Source of the DNA: Lentisphaerae bacterium RIFOXYA12_64_32
Lineage (GTDB): Bacteria > Verrucomicrobiota > Lentisphaeria > Oligosphaerales > YB12-FULL-65-16
Assembly (NCBI GenBank): GCA_001803235.1
Contig: MHBL01000432.1
Span: 17,399 to 81,398 of the forward strand
Reading direction: 5' to 3'
DNA: 64,000 nt
The position numbers and the translations under genes were made by a program. Positions 56,334 to 64,000 of the stretch are shown one piece after another. The notes beneath the pieces are model-generated. The model was not told the origin of the DNA. It searched no databases and saw only the letters and a list, made by a program, of their open reading frames with translations. Each line of letters opens with the position of its first letter. The first letter of the stretch is position 1.

Positions 56334-57226
56334 GACATGCTCCTTGCAACTTGCTGGGCCTGGTGGAATTCGGCGCCTTCCTTCTTCAACTCCTTCACCA
56401 ACTTGTCAAACTCCCGGACCGCGACATCGCCGCACCCTTTGATGATGAACGGGTCGGGGCGGACAGCCCCCTCGCCGTAGTGGATGTCGCCCTCGATCAT
56501 CGGCCAGAACTCCCACGGATGGAAGTAGAAACACAGGAACGGGTCAACGTCGCGCCCGGCGCAATAGGTGATGAAATTGCGGATGTGCTTCATCAGCGGC
56601 GCCGCGCCCTCGGTGCGGAACAGCGGCCACTGGTCCAGGTCGCGACCGTACGGATCCTTGGACTTCATCGACAGGTCTGCGAAGTTCGGCAACTCGACAA
56701 TCTTCAGCTTGCCTTCCCGAGTCCAGTCCTTACGGCTCGGATGGTAGGGGCCGAGCATGGTTTTGTAATAGTACATGGGCAGAGAGGCGTCCGACACGTA
56801 GCCCAGTTTGTCCAGCGCGTTGACCATGGTCGTGGACCCGAACAGGCGCGGGGCGCGGAACGACACGGGCCGCTCGCCACTGACCTCCTCGACCCACTCG
56901 GTGGCTACTTTCAGGCGGTTCTCGACCTCCTCGGGCAGCAGCGGCATCATCCCGGGAATGTCGAACAGCGAGTCCCCCACGGTTTCGTGGAAGAGCGTGT
57001 GGCAGCCCACCTCGTGCTTGGCGGCTTGTACCGCCTTGACGGTCTGCGGATGCTTGCGCACACTGTCGCCCGTGAAGTAGAACGTGGCGGTGATGCCGTG
57101 CTTGTCCAGCAACTCCAGAATCCGGGGCGTCCCGTTCTGGAGCCCTTCGTAGAACGGCGTCCAGGACCCGATATCCGTTTCCATATCGAACCCGAACACG
57201 ACGGTGGTTTTCGGCTTCTTCTTCAT
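56330..57226 (-). CDS. Polysaccharide deacetylase family protein
   Basis: MKKKPKTTVVFGFDMETDIGSWTPFYEGLQNGTPRILELLDKHGITATFYFTGDSVRKHPQTVKAVQAAKHEVGCHTLFHE: NodB-like; AAGGAAG SD before ATG 57226; stop overlaps the M24 ATG (ATGA). Confidence 0.9.
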   Translation of the reverse strand: MKKKPKTTVVFGFDMETDIGSWTPFYEGLQNGTPRILELLDKHGITATFYFTGDSVRKHPQTVKAVQAAKHEVGCHTLFHETVGDSLFDIPGMMPLLPEEVENRLKVATEWVEEVSGERPVSFRAPRLFGSTTMVNALDKLGYVSDASLPMYYYKTMLGPYHPSRKDWTREGKLKIVELPNFADLSMKSKDPYGRDLDQWPLFRTEGAAPLMKHIRNFITYCAGRDVDPFLCFYFHPWEFWPMIEGDIHYGEGAVRPDPFIIKGCGDVAVREFDKLVKELKKEGAEFHQAQQVARSMS

Positions 57227-57337
57227 CGTAACTTCCTTGGTCATTCTGTGCCGTGCGGTCGGCATCGGTTTTCTCGCGTCCCCGCGGTTTCCGCGGTGCG
57301 GCAGCGCGGGAGAGGACCTGCCGTTACGGTCTAAACT

Positions 57338-57347
57338 ATACCGATAT
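57338..57347. promoter_or_regulatory. Candidate operator half of a pair: ATACCGATAT
   Basis: Near-palindrome TATACCGATATA, ~112 bp upstream of the deacetylase start; compare 57676-57685. Confidence 0.4.
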
Positions 57348-57382
57348 ACTTGGTTAGTCCAGCGCTCTGGTTGTTTTTTTTT

Positions 57383-57641
57383 CGACCGGTACGGGTAAAT
57401 CCGACCACGGCGCCGTTCGTAGTGGTGTCGCAGTCCCGGCGGCACACCCGCCGGGCAAGACACCATCCCCGCCCCCCGCCGTCACGACACGCCCGGCTTC
57501 GTAGAGAGACTTCGCCGTGACACACCAGATGGGCTCTTGGCGCTCCACGTTGTTCCGCGCGCTGCGAGCCCACTACGAACGGGCGTATCCTGGCGCCCAT
57601 GGCGGGTCATCTTCTCTCTCAGGATTTGCCCGCACGGATCG
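57383..57641 (-). repeat. Dispersed structured element A, copy 2 (inverted relative to copy 1)
   Basis: Imperfect terminal inverted repeat CGACCGGTACGGGTAAATCC (57383-57402)/GGATTTGCCCGCACGGATCG (57622-57641), T-tracts on both sides (57374-57382, 57642-57649). Minus-strand interior shares GTAGTGGGCTCG.AGCGCGCGGAAC...GTGGAGCGCCAAGAGCCCATC and GGGGATGGTGTCTTGCCCGGCGG..CCGCCGGGACTGCGACACCACTACGAACGG with 31165-31398. Confidence 0.75.
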
Positions 57642-57675
57642 TTTTTTTTCACGAACCCGTTGCATCCCACTGAGC

Positions 57676-57685
57676 ATACCGGTAT
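57676..57685. promoter_or_regulatory. Candidate operator: perfect palindrome ATACCGGTAT
   Basis: Lies 11-20 bp upstream of the regulator ATG (57696). Confidence 0.4.
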
Positions 57686-57695
57686 ATTCATCAGT

Positions 57696-58751
57696 ATGAA
57701 AACGCCATCATTGACGACCACACCCAAGTATCTGGACTTGGCCGCGGGGATTCTGCGGCTGATTGCGGCCCAGGGTTTGAAGGATGGCGATGTGCTGCCG
57801 CCGGAGAAGCGGCTGGCATCGCAGTTCCAGGTCAACCACCTGACGGTCCGCAAGGCATTGAAGAATCTGGAGCAGCGCGGTCTGGTGCATGCCGTTCCGA
57901 GCCGCGGCAACTACGTGGGCCGGCGTCCGCGGAGTCGGCGTCGCACCAACCTGGTGGGTGTTCTGTTTCCGGATGCGGAGAGTTTTTTCTACGACATCAT
58001 TACGGAGTTGGAGAGTCGGATGGCGCACTTTGGGTTAGCGCCCGTCGTGTGCCTTTCGCACGGGAGCCCCGAGCGTGAGCATCGCGCGTTGGAGTTTTTC
58101 GATGCGGTGGGCGTGTGTGGGTTGGCCGCGGCGCCGAACGCATCCTGCGCCGAAGCGTACCGCGACCTTGAGATTCCGGCGGTGTTTTTTGACAGCCGGA
58201 TTGCGGGCGTGCCGATCCCGTACGTCATCACGGACGACGTTGAGGGGACCCGGCACGGGGTCGAGCACCTGCTCAGTCTCGGGCACCGTGCCATTGCGCA
58301 CATCGGCGCGCAGGGCGACGAGACCAGTCAGCAGCGCCTGGCGGGTTTCGTGGCGGCACTGAAGGGCGCGGGGTGCAGCGTTCCGGCAGGTTTTGTGCGC
58401 CTCAAGGAGTACAGTCGGCAGTGGGGTTACTACGCCGCGGAGCAGCTTTTCGGGAGCTCCCAACGGCCCACGGCCGTGTTCTGCGGCAATGACACGATTG
58501 CCTCGGGGGTGTTGCGGTACCTGCGTGCCCGCGGCATCGCCTGTCCGGCGGACGTCTCGGTTCTCGGGTTCAGCAACTCGCAGCTCTCAGCCGACCTCGA
58601 GCTGTCCAGCATTGACCAGCCGCGCGAGGTGATTGCCAAGGCGGTGTGGAAGAATCTGCAGGCCTGCATGCGCGGCGACCCGCCTGAACTGGAGACCAAG
58701 ATCATGACCAGCCTGGTCATTCGCCGCAGCACGTCGGCGGCGGCAAGGTGA
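57696..58751 (+). CDS. GntR-type wHTH / LacI-type sugar-binding-domain transcriptional regulator
   Basis: LKDGDVLPPEKRLASQFQVNHLTVRKALKNLEQRGLVHAVPSRGNYV (GntR wHTH) then LVGVLFPDAESFFYDIITELESRM...VITDDVEGTRHGVEHLLSLGHRAIAHIG...TAVFCGNDTIASGVLRYLRARGIACPADVSVLGFSN (LacI/PBP1). Confidence 0.92.
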   Translation: MKTPSLTTTPKYLDLAAGILRLIAAQGLKDGDVLPPEKRLASQFQVNHLTVRKALKNLEQRGLVHAVPSRGNYVGRRPRSRRRTNLVGVLFPDAESFFYDIITELESRMAHFGLAPVVCLSHGSPEREHRALEFFDAVGVCGLAAAPNASCAEAYRDLEIPAVFFDSRIAGVPIPYVITDDVEGTRHGVEHLLSLGHRAIAHIGAQGDETSQQRLAGFVAALKGAGCSVPAGFVRLKEYSRQWGYYAAEQLFGSSQRPTAVFCGNDTIASGVLRYLRARGIACPADVSVLGFSNSQLSADLELSSIDQPREVIAKAVWKNLQACMRGDPPELETKIMTSLVIRRSTSAAAR

Positions 58752-58866
58752 GGGGCGAGGGACGGGACAGCGGGGGGCTGGCTGTCTGGGGGGAGGGTTC
58801 CGCCGGCAATGGTACCGCACGACTCCAAAACCGGGTTAGGAAGACTCGGGGTGCGCAGCCCCAAGC

Positions 58867-58885
58867 CCACGGGGCTAGCCCGTGG
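58867..58885 (+). repeat. Palindromic repeat family C variant (CCACGGGGCTAGCCCGTGG)
   Basis: Direct match; a second diverged copy CCACGGGGCTATCCCGTGG is at 59038-59056. Confidence 0.75.
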
Positions 58886-59119
58886 CAGGAGGAGGGAATG
58901 TCGCCGGCTTGGCCTGTCGATCGGGACGAGGAGGACGCCCTCTCTGCCTTCTGCAGACCGTGATCTGAGGGTCGCGCGGTGAGGTCCGGATCCTCGTTCA
59001 GGGCCGGTGGGAAAACTCCAGATGCGTGCTTCCGAAACCACGGGGCTATCCCGTGGCAGCGGTACTCCGCCCCCCTGCCCTCCCATGGGGCCGCGCTCAG
59101 CGCCGCATGACTTCTCCCC

Positions 59120-60712
59120 TTACTGCGCCTGGGTCGTTTTCTCGCCGAAGACATAGGCTTCGTAGATTTCGATCTTGGTCTTTGTCGGGTCGCGCCAGGC
59201 GTCTTTCGGCATGCCCCCCTTGAGGCACAACTGGGTGAGGAACTGCACTTTGTCCGGGATCTGGTCCCACACTTGCGGCAGATACGTTGAGCGCCGCGGG
59301 CCCTGGGACAGGACAACGCCGTGCAGGCGTGGGAACAACTGGTTGAGGAGGTCGTCGGGAGTCTGCCACTTGACTTCGACCGGCAGGGTCAACACGCTGA
59401 TTTCGACGTCGATGTGTTCCATTTCCGCCGGTTCGACCGGCGAGAAGCGGGTATCGTTGAAGGCGGCGCTCAGGGCGTTCTGCTGGATTGCCTGCGCCAG
59501 CGGATACACCGGGTAGATGGTGCCGATGCAGCCCCGCAACTGTCCATTCTTCTGCAGAGTCACGAAGCACCCGAGTTTTTGGAGCAGCACGTCGGAGTAC
59601 GTCGGAAGTTTCGGCAGGCTTTCGCCTTTGAGTTTCGCCACGATCGAACGTCGGGCCAGGTCGAGCAGGACGGACCGTTCCGCGCCGGAGAGCAGGCCGC
59701 CCTGGGATTCCTCATTGGCGGTCTGTCCCGGATCGGGCCGTCGCGCCTCCGGCGGCGGCGGCGCGGTCACCGTCGCCGCAACGGTGGTCTCGGGCGGGAC
59801 GGCGGCCGTAGTCGCCGGCGCCGATGCCGTAAATGCGATACAGGCATAGCCGACGACCCGCGTCTTGTCTCCGGCGGTGTCGCCGGAGTTCCGGTAGTCG
59901 ACCAGCGTGGGTGTCCACGCCTTCAGTTTCGCCAGTTCGAGGAGCACGCTGACCGGCATGCGGCCACACAGTTGTTCCTGGGTGAGGTCCTGTGGCTTCA
60001 TGGCCAGAATCGTGGCCACGGTCTGACGGTCCATGGAGCAGGCCTGGTCGTAGGGGTTGTAATGCGACAGGTCCGTACTGGCGACGAACAAGGTTGTGGG
60101 ATCGTCGGCCAGTGGCGCCAGGGCCTCGGCCATGGCGCGAGTATCGAAGTCCTGCCCCAGCACGATTGGGACGAGCGAGAACGACGCCAGGCGGCGCTGC
60201 AGGAACGGCAGCATCACCTCCAGCGAGTGCTCGGCGGCATGGGCTTGGGGGATACTCATGAAAAACGGGCAGTTCTGCAGCAGTTCCCGGGCGGCGGGCG
60301 CCACCGGCACGTCTCCCAAGGCGTTCCGGAACGCCTGCACGTCGAGGATCGAGCCGCCCCCGCGCATGCCCAGGTGATGCGACGGGGCCAGGATCACGAC
60401 GCGGTTCGTGTCTTTGGGCACCTGCTGGAAACCTTCGGCGGCGACGGCGCCGGAGAAGACGTAGCCGGCATGCGGGCAGATGAGGGCGCGAATCCGGCCG
60501 GGAACGGTATTGGCGGGTTTCCTGGCCAGGAACTCGTCCACGGTTCGGGCCAACTCGTCCTTGTCCGCCGGGTAGAACTGTCCCTGCACCGCCGGTTCGC
60601 GGACAGACGCCGCCGCTTCACCCGCCCCTGCTCTCATCAACCACCCTCCCATGAGCACGCCCACACCGATGCTGCTCGCCAGTAGAAGTCGTCGGTTCAT
60701 GCTGCGTTGCAT
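59120..60712 (-). CDS. Secreted MEMO1-AMMECR1 fusion (AmmeMemoRadiSam proteins B+A)
   Basis: Signal peptide (MNRRLLLASSIGVGVLMGGWLMRAGAG). MEMO: REPAVQGQFYPADKDELARTVDEFL..ALICPHAGYVFSGAVAAEGFQQV..VVILAPSHHLGMRGGSI. Then AMMECR1: LGCFVTLQKNGQLRGCIGTIYPVYPLAQAIQQNALSAAFNDTRFSPVEPAEMEHIDVEISVLTLPVEV. Confidence 0.92.
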   Translation of the reverse strand: MQRSMNRRLLLASSIGVGVLMGGWLMRAGAGEAAASVREPAVQGQFYPADKDELARTVDEFLARKPANTVPGRIRALICPHAGYVFSGAVAAEGFQQVPKDTNRVVILAPSHHLGMRGGGSILDVQAFRNALGDVPVAPAARELLQNCPFFMSIPQAHAAEHSLEVMLPFLQRRLASFSLVPIVLGQDFDTRAMAEALAPLADDPTTLFVASTDLSHYNPYDQACSMDRQTVATILAMKPQDLTQEQLCGRMPVSVLLELAKLKAWTPTLVDYRNSGDTAGDKTRVVGYACIAFTASAPATTAAVPPETTVAATVTAPPPPEARRPDPGQTANEESQGGLLSGAERSVLLDLARRSIVAKLKGESLPKLPTYSDVLLQKLGCFVTLQKNGQLRGCIGTIYPVYPLAQAIQQNALSAAFNDTRFSPVEPAEMEHIDVEISVLTLPVEVKWQTPDDLLNQLFPRLHGVVLSQGPRRSTYLPQVWDQIPDKVQFLTQLCLKGGMPKDAWRDPTKTKIEIYEAYVFGEKTTQAQ

Positions 60713-61072
60713 CCTCGATACACGTCATGAATGGAAATACAGGACCGCTCTCCGACGCCGTCGCCGCAAGGCGGCCGGGTGCCGGAAGCACTGGTGATGG
60801 AGTCAGACTCCGACATTCTAAAATAGGTCCCTGCGGCGGTCCTGACAACCCAGCGCCTGGCAAACGTGATGATGCGTCAGCGGCGTTCGGCCGGTGAACC
60901 GGCCGATCATACGTTGGTGTTACTCGTGCAGGGGATGCCCGCGTCGTGGCGTCTTTCTTCGCGTGTCGACACGCGTGCGGATGGCAACGCCGTGCGCCCG
61001 CTCGCTGAAGCGTCGCTGCCACTTCCGCCTGAAAGGCGGTACTCAAGCGGAAACGCAGGAGTAACAACTTGA

Positions 61073-61114
61073 TATGACCAGGCGCATCCGCCCGGGGGGC
61101 GCTGACGCATTACC
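61073..61114 (+). repeat. Dispersed repeat family B, copy 3
   Basis: tatgaccaggcgcatccgcccggggggcgctgacgcattacc. Confidence 0.6.
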
Positions 61115-61236
61115 TTACACGGGTCGACGGGACTCGTTTTCGCCGTGCAAGGTTATACAGTAGAGCGTCGTTGTCTTCGACACTGGCGGCGTGGGAGTCA
61201 CTCCCGGGCAGGACGGAAGAGAGGATTTGTCACACC

Positions 61237-63261
61237 ATGCACAGGTGGCTTCAAACATGCGTCTGGACGGTGCTTGTGCTTTGGGGCAGTCTACCGATTG
61301 CCGGGGCCGAAAAACCGGCCCAGCCCCAAGCGCCGACGGCGGCTCCGCCGGTTCTGTGGTTTGACGCCATCACCGGGCCGCTGGCCCTGGACACCGCCGG
61401 CGCGGACGTTCTGTGCCGAACCATCTACTCGAATCTGCAATCAGGTCGCGTTGACACCGCAGCGCTGGCCCGCCTGGACCCCAGCGGCGCCCCACGCGCC
61501 GTCTTCCTGTCATGGAGCGACGGCGAGGCGACCGCCCGGGTCTTCTTCGGTTTGGGGACCGGCCTGGCGGCGGCCGTTCAGAGCGCGTGCCAAAACGTGG
61601 CAACCAGCGGAATGCCTGGAGCAAGTCTTCGCTGGCTCAAGGTCGACGTCGTCCAGTACGCCTATCCGACCGGCGACTTCGTCACGCGCGAGAGCTCCAT
61701 TCCCATGCCCAGCCTGGTCGGAATCGCCTTCGCGCCTCAGAGCGGCTTTGCGTTCCTGCCCGAGCAGCTTGTGGGCTGGAAACTGGTCGACCCGCACGGC
61801 AACCTGCTCGTGCACCGGATTGCCGATCTGTTCACGGTGGCGGAGCAGTTCTCGCAGCTGGGGAAATGGAGCAGTATTTCGTCCTTTTCCGGCCCACAGT
61901 GGGTGACCTTGTTCGAATGCCAAAGTTACTTTTGCGACGGGACCCGTGTCGAGCCGCTCTTCCGTGGCCACCGCTGTTTCGGAGACCTGACTCCCGACGT
62001 CCTTCTGGCGGCGGCCGGCCACGGCGGTGATTTCCTCGTCAAGTGGTGCAACGACAAGGGCCTGTTCGCGGTGCGGTTCCCGGAATGGCAGGCGGACAGT
62101 TTGGAGACCGTCGCGGTCTCCGACCAGGCCTCCGCGGCCCTGGCCCTGCTGGAGCTCTACGAGATCGACAAGCGACCGGAAACCCTGGGGGGCGCACGAC
62201 GCGCCCTGCAGGCGCTGCTGGCTTGCCTCAAACCATCGGGGGCGGACGGCAAGGCGGCCTGCCTGGTTCAGGACGGGCAGGCCGCCCTGGAGGCCAATGC
62301 CATGGCCCTGCTGGCCCTGCTGAAGTATGGCGAGTTGGCCAGCAACGCCAACGTCAGCAAGCACGTCACGCGCCTCGGGTACTATCTGCTGCGGCAGCGG
62401 CAACCGGGCGGAGTCCTGGTCTGCGGCCGTTCATACCCGTCCGGCAAGATTGACCCGTCCATGTCGCTGACCGGGGCCTCTGTCGCCATCGTCGCGTTTG
62501 TCCGCATGTATGAAAAGACCAACCAGACGGTGTTCCTCGATGCGGCCCGTGAATCCATGACCTGGCTGCGGGCCGAGCAGGTGGGGAAGCGGGAATTGGA
62601 CGCCCTGCCCCAGGACGCGTGGTTCGTCCGAGCCCTGGACAGTGTCTTCACCTACGACCGCGATCCGGAGTTGGTGACGACCACGGAACGGATTGCCCTG
62701 GCCATCATGGCCTCCCAGACCTGGGGGTTCCCGTTCCCGGACTTTCTGGGCAGCATCAACAGTCACCCGTCGGCGACCCTCGCGGCTCAGCGCGCTCTGG
62801 CCCTCGCCACGGCCGCCCGCTTGCTCCACGACAATGACCGTGACATCGCGGCCGACAAGATTGTGGCCGATCTCCAGACAACTTTGGCTTTCCAGCTTCA
62901 GGCCCAGGCCGATGCGCCCTCCGCGATGTACCTGCCCAAGCCGCAGGACTACCTCGGCGGATTCCGGGACCACTGCCTGGACTTCGGCTTCGCCCTCTCC
63001 TGCCAGTCGGCCCAGATGTTCAGCCTGCTGGCCGTGTACCGGCAGGCAAAAGCCAGCCCGGAAGCCGCACTGCTTCTGACGGACCGGTACCGCGAGGCGC
63101 GCCAGACAGCGACTGCGGCCTTGAGCCGATTCCCCCGTGCCTTGCCCAGCCTGAATCGCAGGCCGGGGCCAGCAACTCAGGGACAGGGGCCGCAAGCCAC
63201 CCCTCCGCCGCGGCAACAGCTCCCGGATCCGCCTCCCGCCCGCGCAGTGCCCAAACGCTGA
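61237..63261 (+). CDS. Secreted protein with alpha/alpha-toroid-like C-terminal region; possible divergent AMMECR1-like N-domain
   Basis: Signal peptide MHRWLQTCVWTVLVLWGSLPIAGA. Helical repeats (ALEANAMALLALLKYGELASNANVSKHVTRLGYYLLRQRQPGGVL; MSLTGASVAIVAFVRMYEKTNQTVFLDAARESMTWLRAEQ). Pro/Gln-rich tail. Confidence 0.7.
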   Translation: MHRWLQTCVWTVLVLWGSLPIAGAEKPAQPQAPTAAPPVLWFDAITGPLALDTAGADVLCRTIYSNLQSGRVDTAALARLDPSGAPRAVFLSWSDGEATARVFFGLGTGLAAAVQSACQNVATSGMPGASLRWLKVDVVQYAYPTGDFVTRESSIPMPSLVGIAFAPQSGFAFLPEQLVGWKLVDPHGNLLVHRIADLFTVAEQFSQLGKWSSISSFSGPQWVTLFECQSYFCDGTRVEPLFRGHRCFGDLTPDVLLAAAGHGGDFLVKWCNDKGLFAVRFPEWQADSLETVAVSDQASAALALLELYEIDKRPETLGGARRALQALLACLKPSGADGKAACLVQDGQAALEANAMALLALLKYGELASNANVSKHVTRLGYYLLRQRQPGGVLVCGRSYPSGKIDPSMSLTGASVAIVAFVRMYEKTNQTVFLDAARESMTWLRAEQVGKRELDALPQDAWFVRALDSVFTYDRDPELVTTTERIALAIMASQTWGFPFPDFLGSINSHPSATLAAQRALALATAARLLHDNDRDIAADKIVADLQTTLAFQLQAQADAPSAMYLPKPQDYLGGFRDHCLDFGFALSCQSAQMFSLLAVYRQAKASPEAALLLTDRYREARQTATAALSRFPRALPSLNRRPGPATQGQGPQATPPPRQQLPDPPPARAVPKR

Positions 63262-63269
63262 ACGGCGCA

Positions 63270-63288
63270 CGTAATGCGTCATCGCCCC
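63270..63288 (-). repeat. Dispersed repeat family B, partial copy 4
   Basis: cgtaatgcgtcatcgcccc; reverse complement GGGGCGATGACGCATTACG. Confidence 0.45.
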
Positions 63289-63295
63289 CTGCCCC

Positions 63296-63350
63296 TTGAC
63301 AATTTCGGTTATTATGACTAAGTTATATTTTCAGTTGATTAAATGATCAA
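63296..63350 (+). promoter_or_regulatory. Candidate promoter/operator region of the terminal GntR gene
   Basis: TTGACA at 63296, AT-rich spacer and -10-like sequence; inverted repeat TTGAT-TAAATG-ATCAA at 63335-63350. Confidence 0.4.
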
Positions 63351-63370
63351 GTCATTTCGGTGGTGGACGC

Positions 63371-64000
63371 GTGGAACAACGGTACCAGATGATTGCCAAG
63401 AGGTTGCTGGCTGAGATTGAAGCCGGCGCTTTTGGCGCGGGTGCGGCTCTGCCGACGCGCACCGAACTGGCGAGTCGTTTCCATGTCGCCCGGGCGACCA
63501 TGGACCGGGCGGTCGCGTGTCTGGTGCGGAAGGGTGTGCTGGCGGCGCGGCGCGGTGCGGGGACGGTGGTTACGGCCCGCGGCCCGGTCCGTACCGTGGC
63601 GTTGATCGGCAGTGACCGCACGGTGCTGCGACCGCCCCGCCAACCGTCCGGAGTGACTGTGCAGCGGTTGGGCTTCGAGAGCCTGAGGACAAAGTCAGCG
63701 CGACGGGCGCTGCGGCACTTTGACGGGCTGATCTGGAGCTACCCCGAAGACCGCGAGCTGGAGTGGGCTCGCGAGACGCCGACGGACCAGCCGCAGTTGC
63801 TCGTCAATCGCCACATCGAAGAGTTCAACTACGTCTCGACCGACCACCGGGGCGCCATCCGCGACATCACGGCACGCCGGTTGGCCGCCTGTCCGAAGGG
63901 CACACCGGTCTTCCTCTCTGCCGCGCACGGGGACGGCCTAGTGCCGGCGGGCGCAAATAACGGCCTGCTGGCTTGCCATATCTGGGATGTCCAGTCGCTT
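63371..64000 (+). CDS. GntR-family transcriptional regulator, 3' end beyond window
   Basis: GTG at 63371 or ATG at 63389: MIAKRLLAEIEAGAFGAGAALPTRTELASRFHVARATMDRAVACLVRKGVLAARRGAGTVV (wHTH) then a ligand-domain-like region; open to the window end, hence missing from the ORF track. Confidence 0.85.
   Translation, partial: MEQRYQMIAKRLLAEIEAGAFGAGAALPTRTELASRFHVARATMDRAVACLVRKGVLAARRGAGTVVTARGPVRTVALIGSDRTVLRPPRQPSGVTVQRLGFESLRTKSARRALRHFDGLIWSYPEDRELEWARETPTDQPQLLVNRHIEEFNYVSTDHRGAIRDITARRLAACPKGTPVFLSAAHGDGLVPAGANNGLLACHIWDVQSL

Noticed and set aside
1-64000. Prophage, integrative element or rRNA operon
   Set aside because: No integrase, phage structural genes, transposase ORF or rRNA sequence recognised; most right-hand genes are ordinary chromosomal housekeeping or exporter genes.

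Overview
GC-rich bacterial chromosomal window. The two pseudopilin-like genes with an H-X9-DG C-terminus suggest a PVC-group bacterium (Lentisphaerae/Kiritimatiellae-like); this is inference only. The left 30 kb is dominated by a two-partner secretion (TPS) locus on the minus strand. One uninterrupted reading frame runs from an ATG at 25971 through position 1 and off the window (at least 8657 codons). It encodes a secreted, TPS-domain, repeat-rich exoprotein and is absent from the supplied ORF track, apparently because it has no stop inside the window. Its FhaC/ShlB-type transporter (26189-30385) carries a very unusual ~780-residue TolA-like Ala/Lys/Glu coiled-coil before the POTRA/barrel region. 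The long plus-strand ORFs at 1-30 kb are antisense shadows. To the right are tRNA-Pro(TGG), dapA, proC, cinA-recA, acpS, a FHA-MoxR/DUF58/transglutaminase set, lysS, a TolC/MacA/MacB-like exporter, pseudopilins with a decayed third copy, a deacetylase/M24 peptidase/dehydrogenase operon with a divergent GntR-LacI regulator, a secreted MEMO-AMMECR1 fusion, a secreted alpha-toroid-like protein, and a second GntR regulator truncated by the window edge. Intergenic spacers hold several unannotated repeat families: structured elements flanked by T-tracts and terminal inverted repeats (2 copies), a CCACGGGGCAAGCCCGTGG palindrome (about 15 copies), a TATGACC...GCATTAC element (about 4 copies), and modular short tandem repeats abutting start codons. 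All calls come from reading the sequence; no database search was run.
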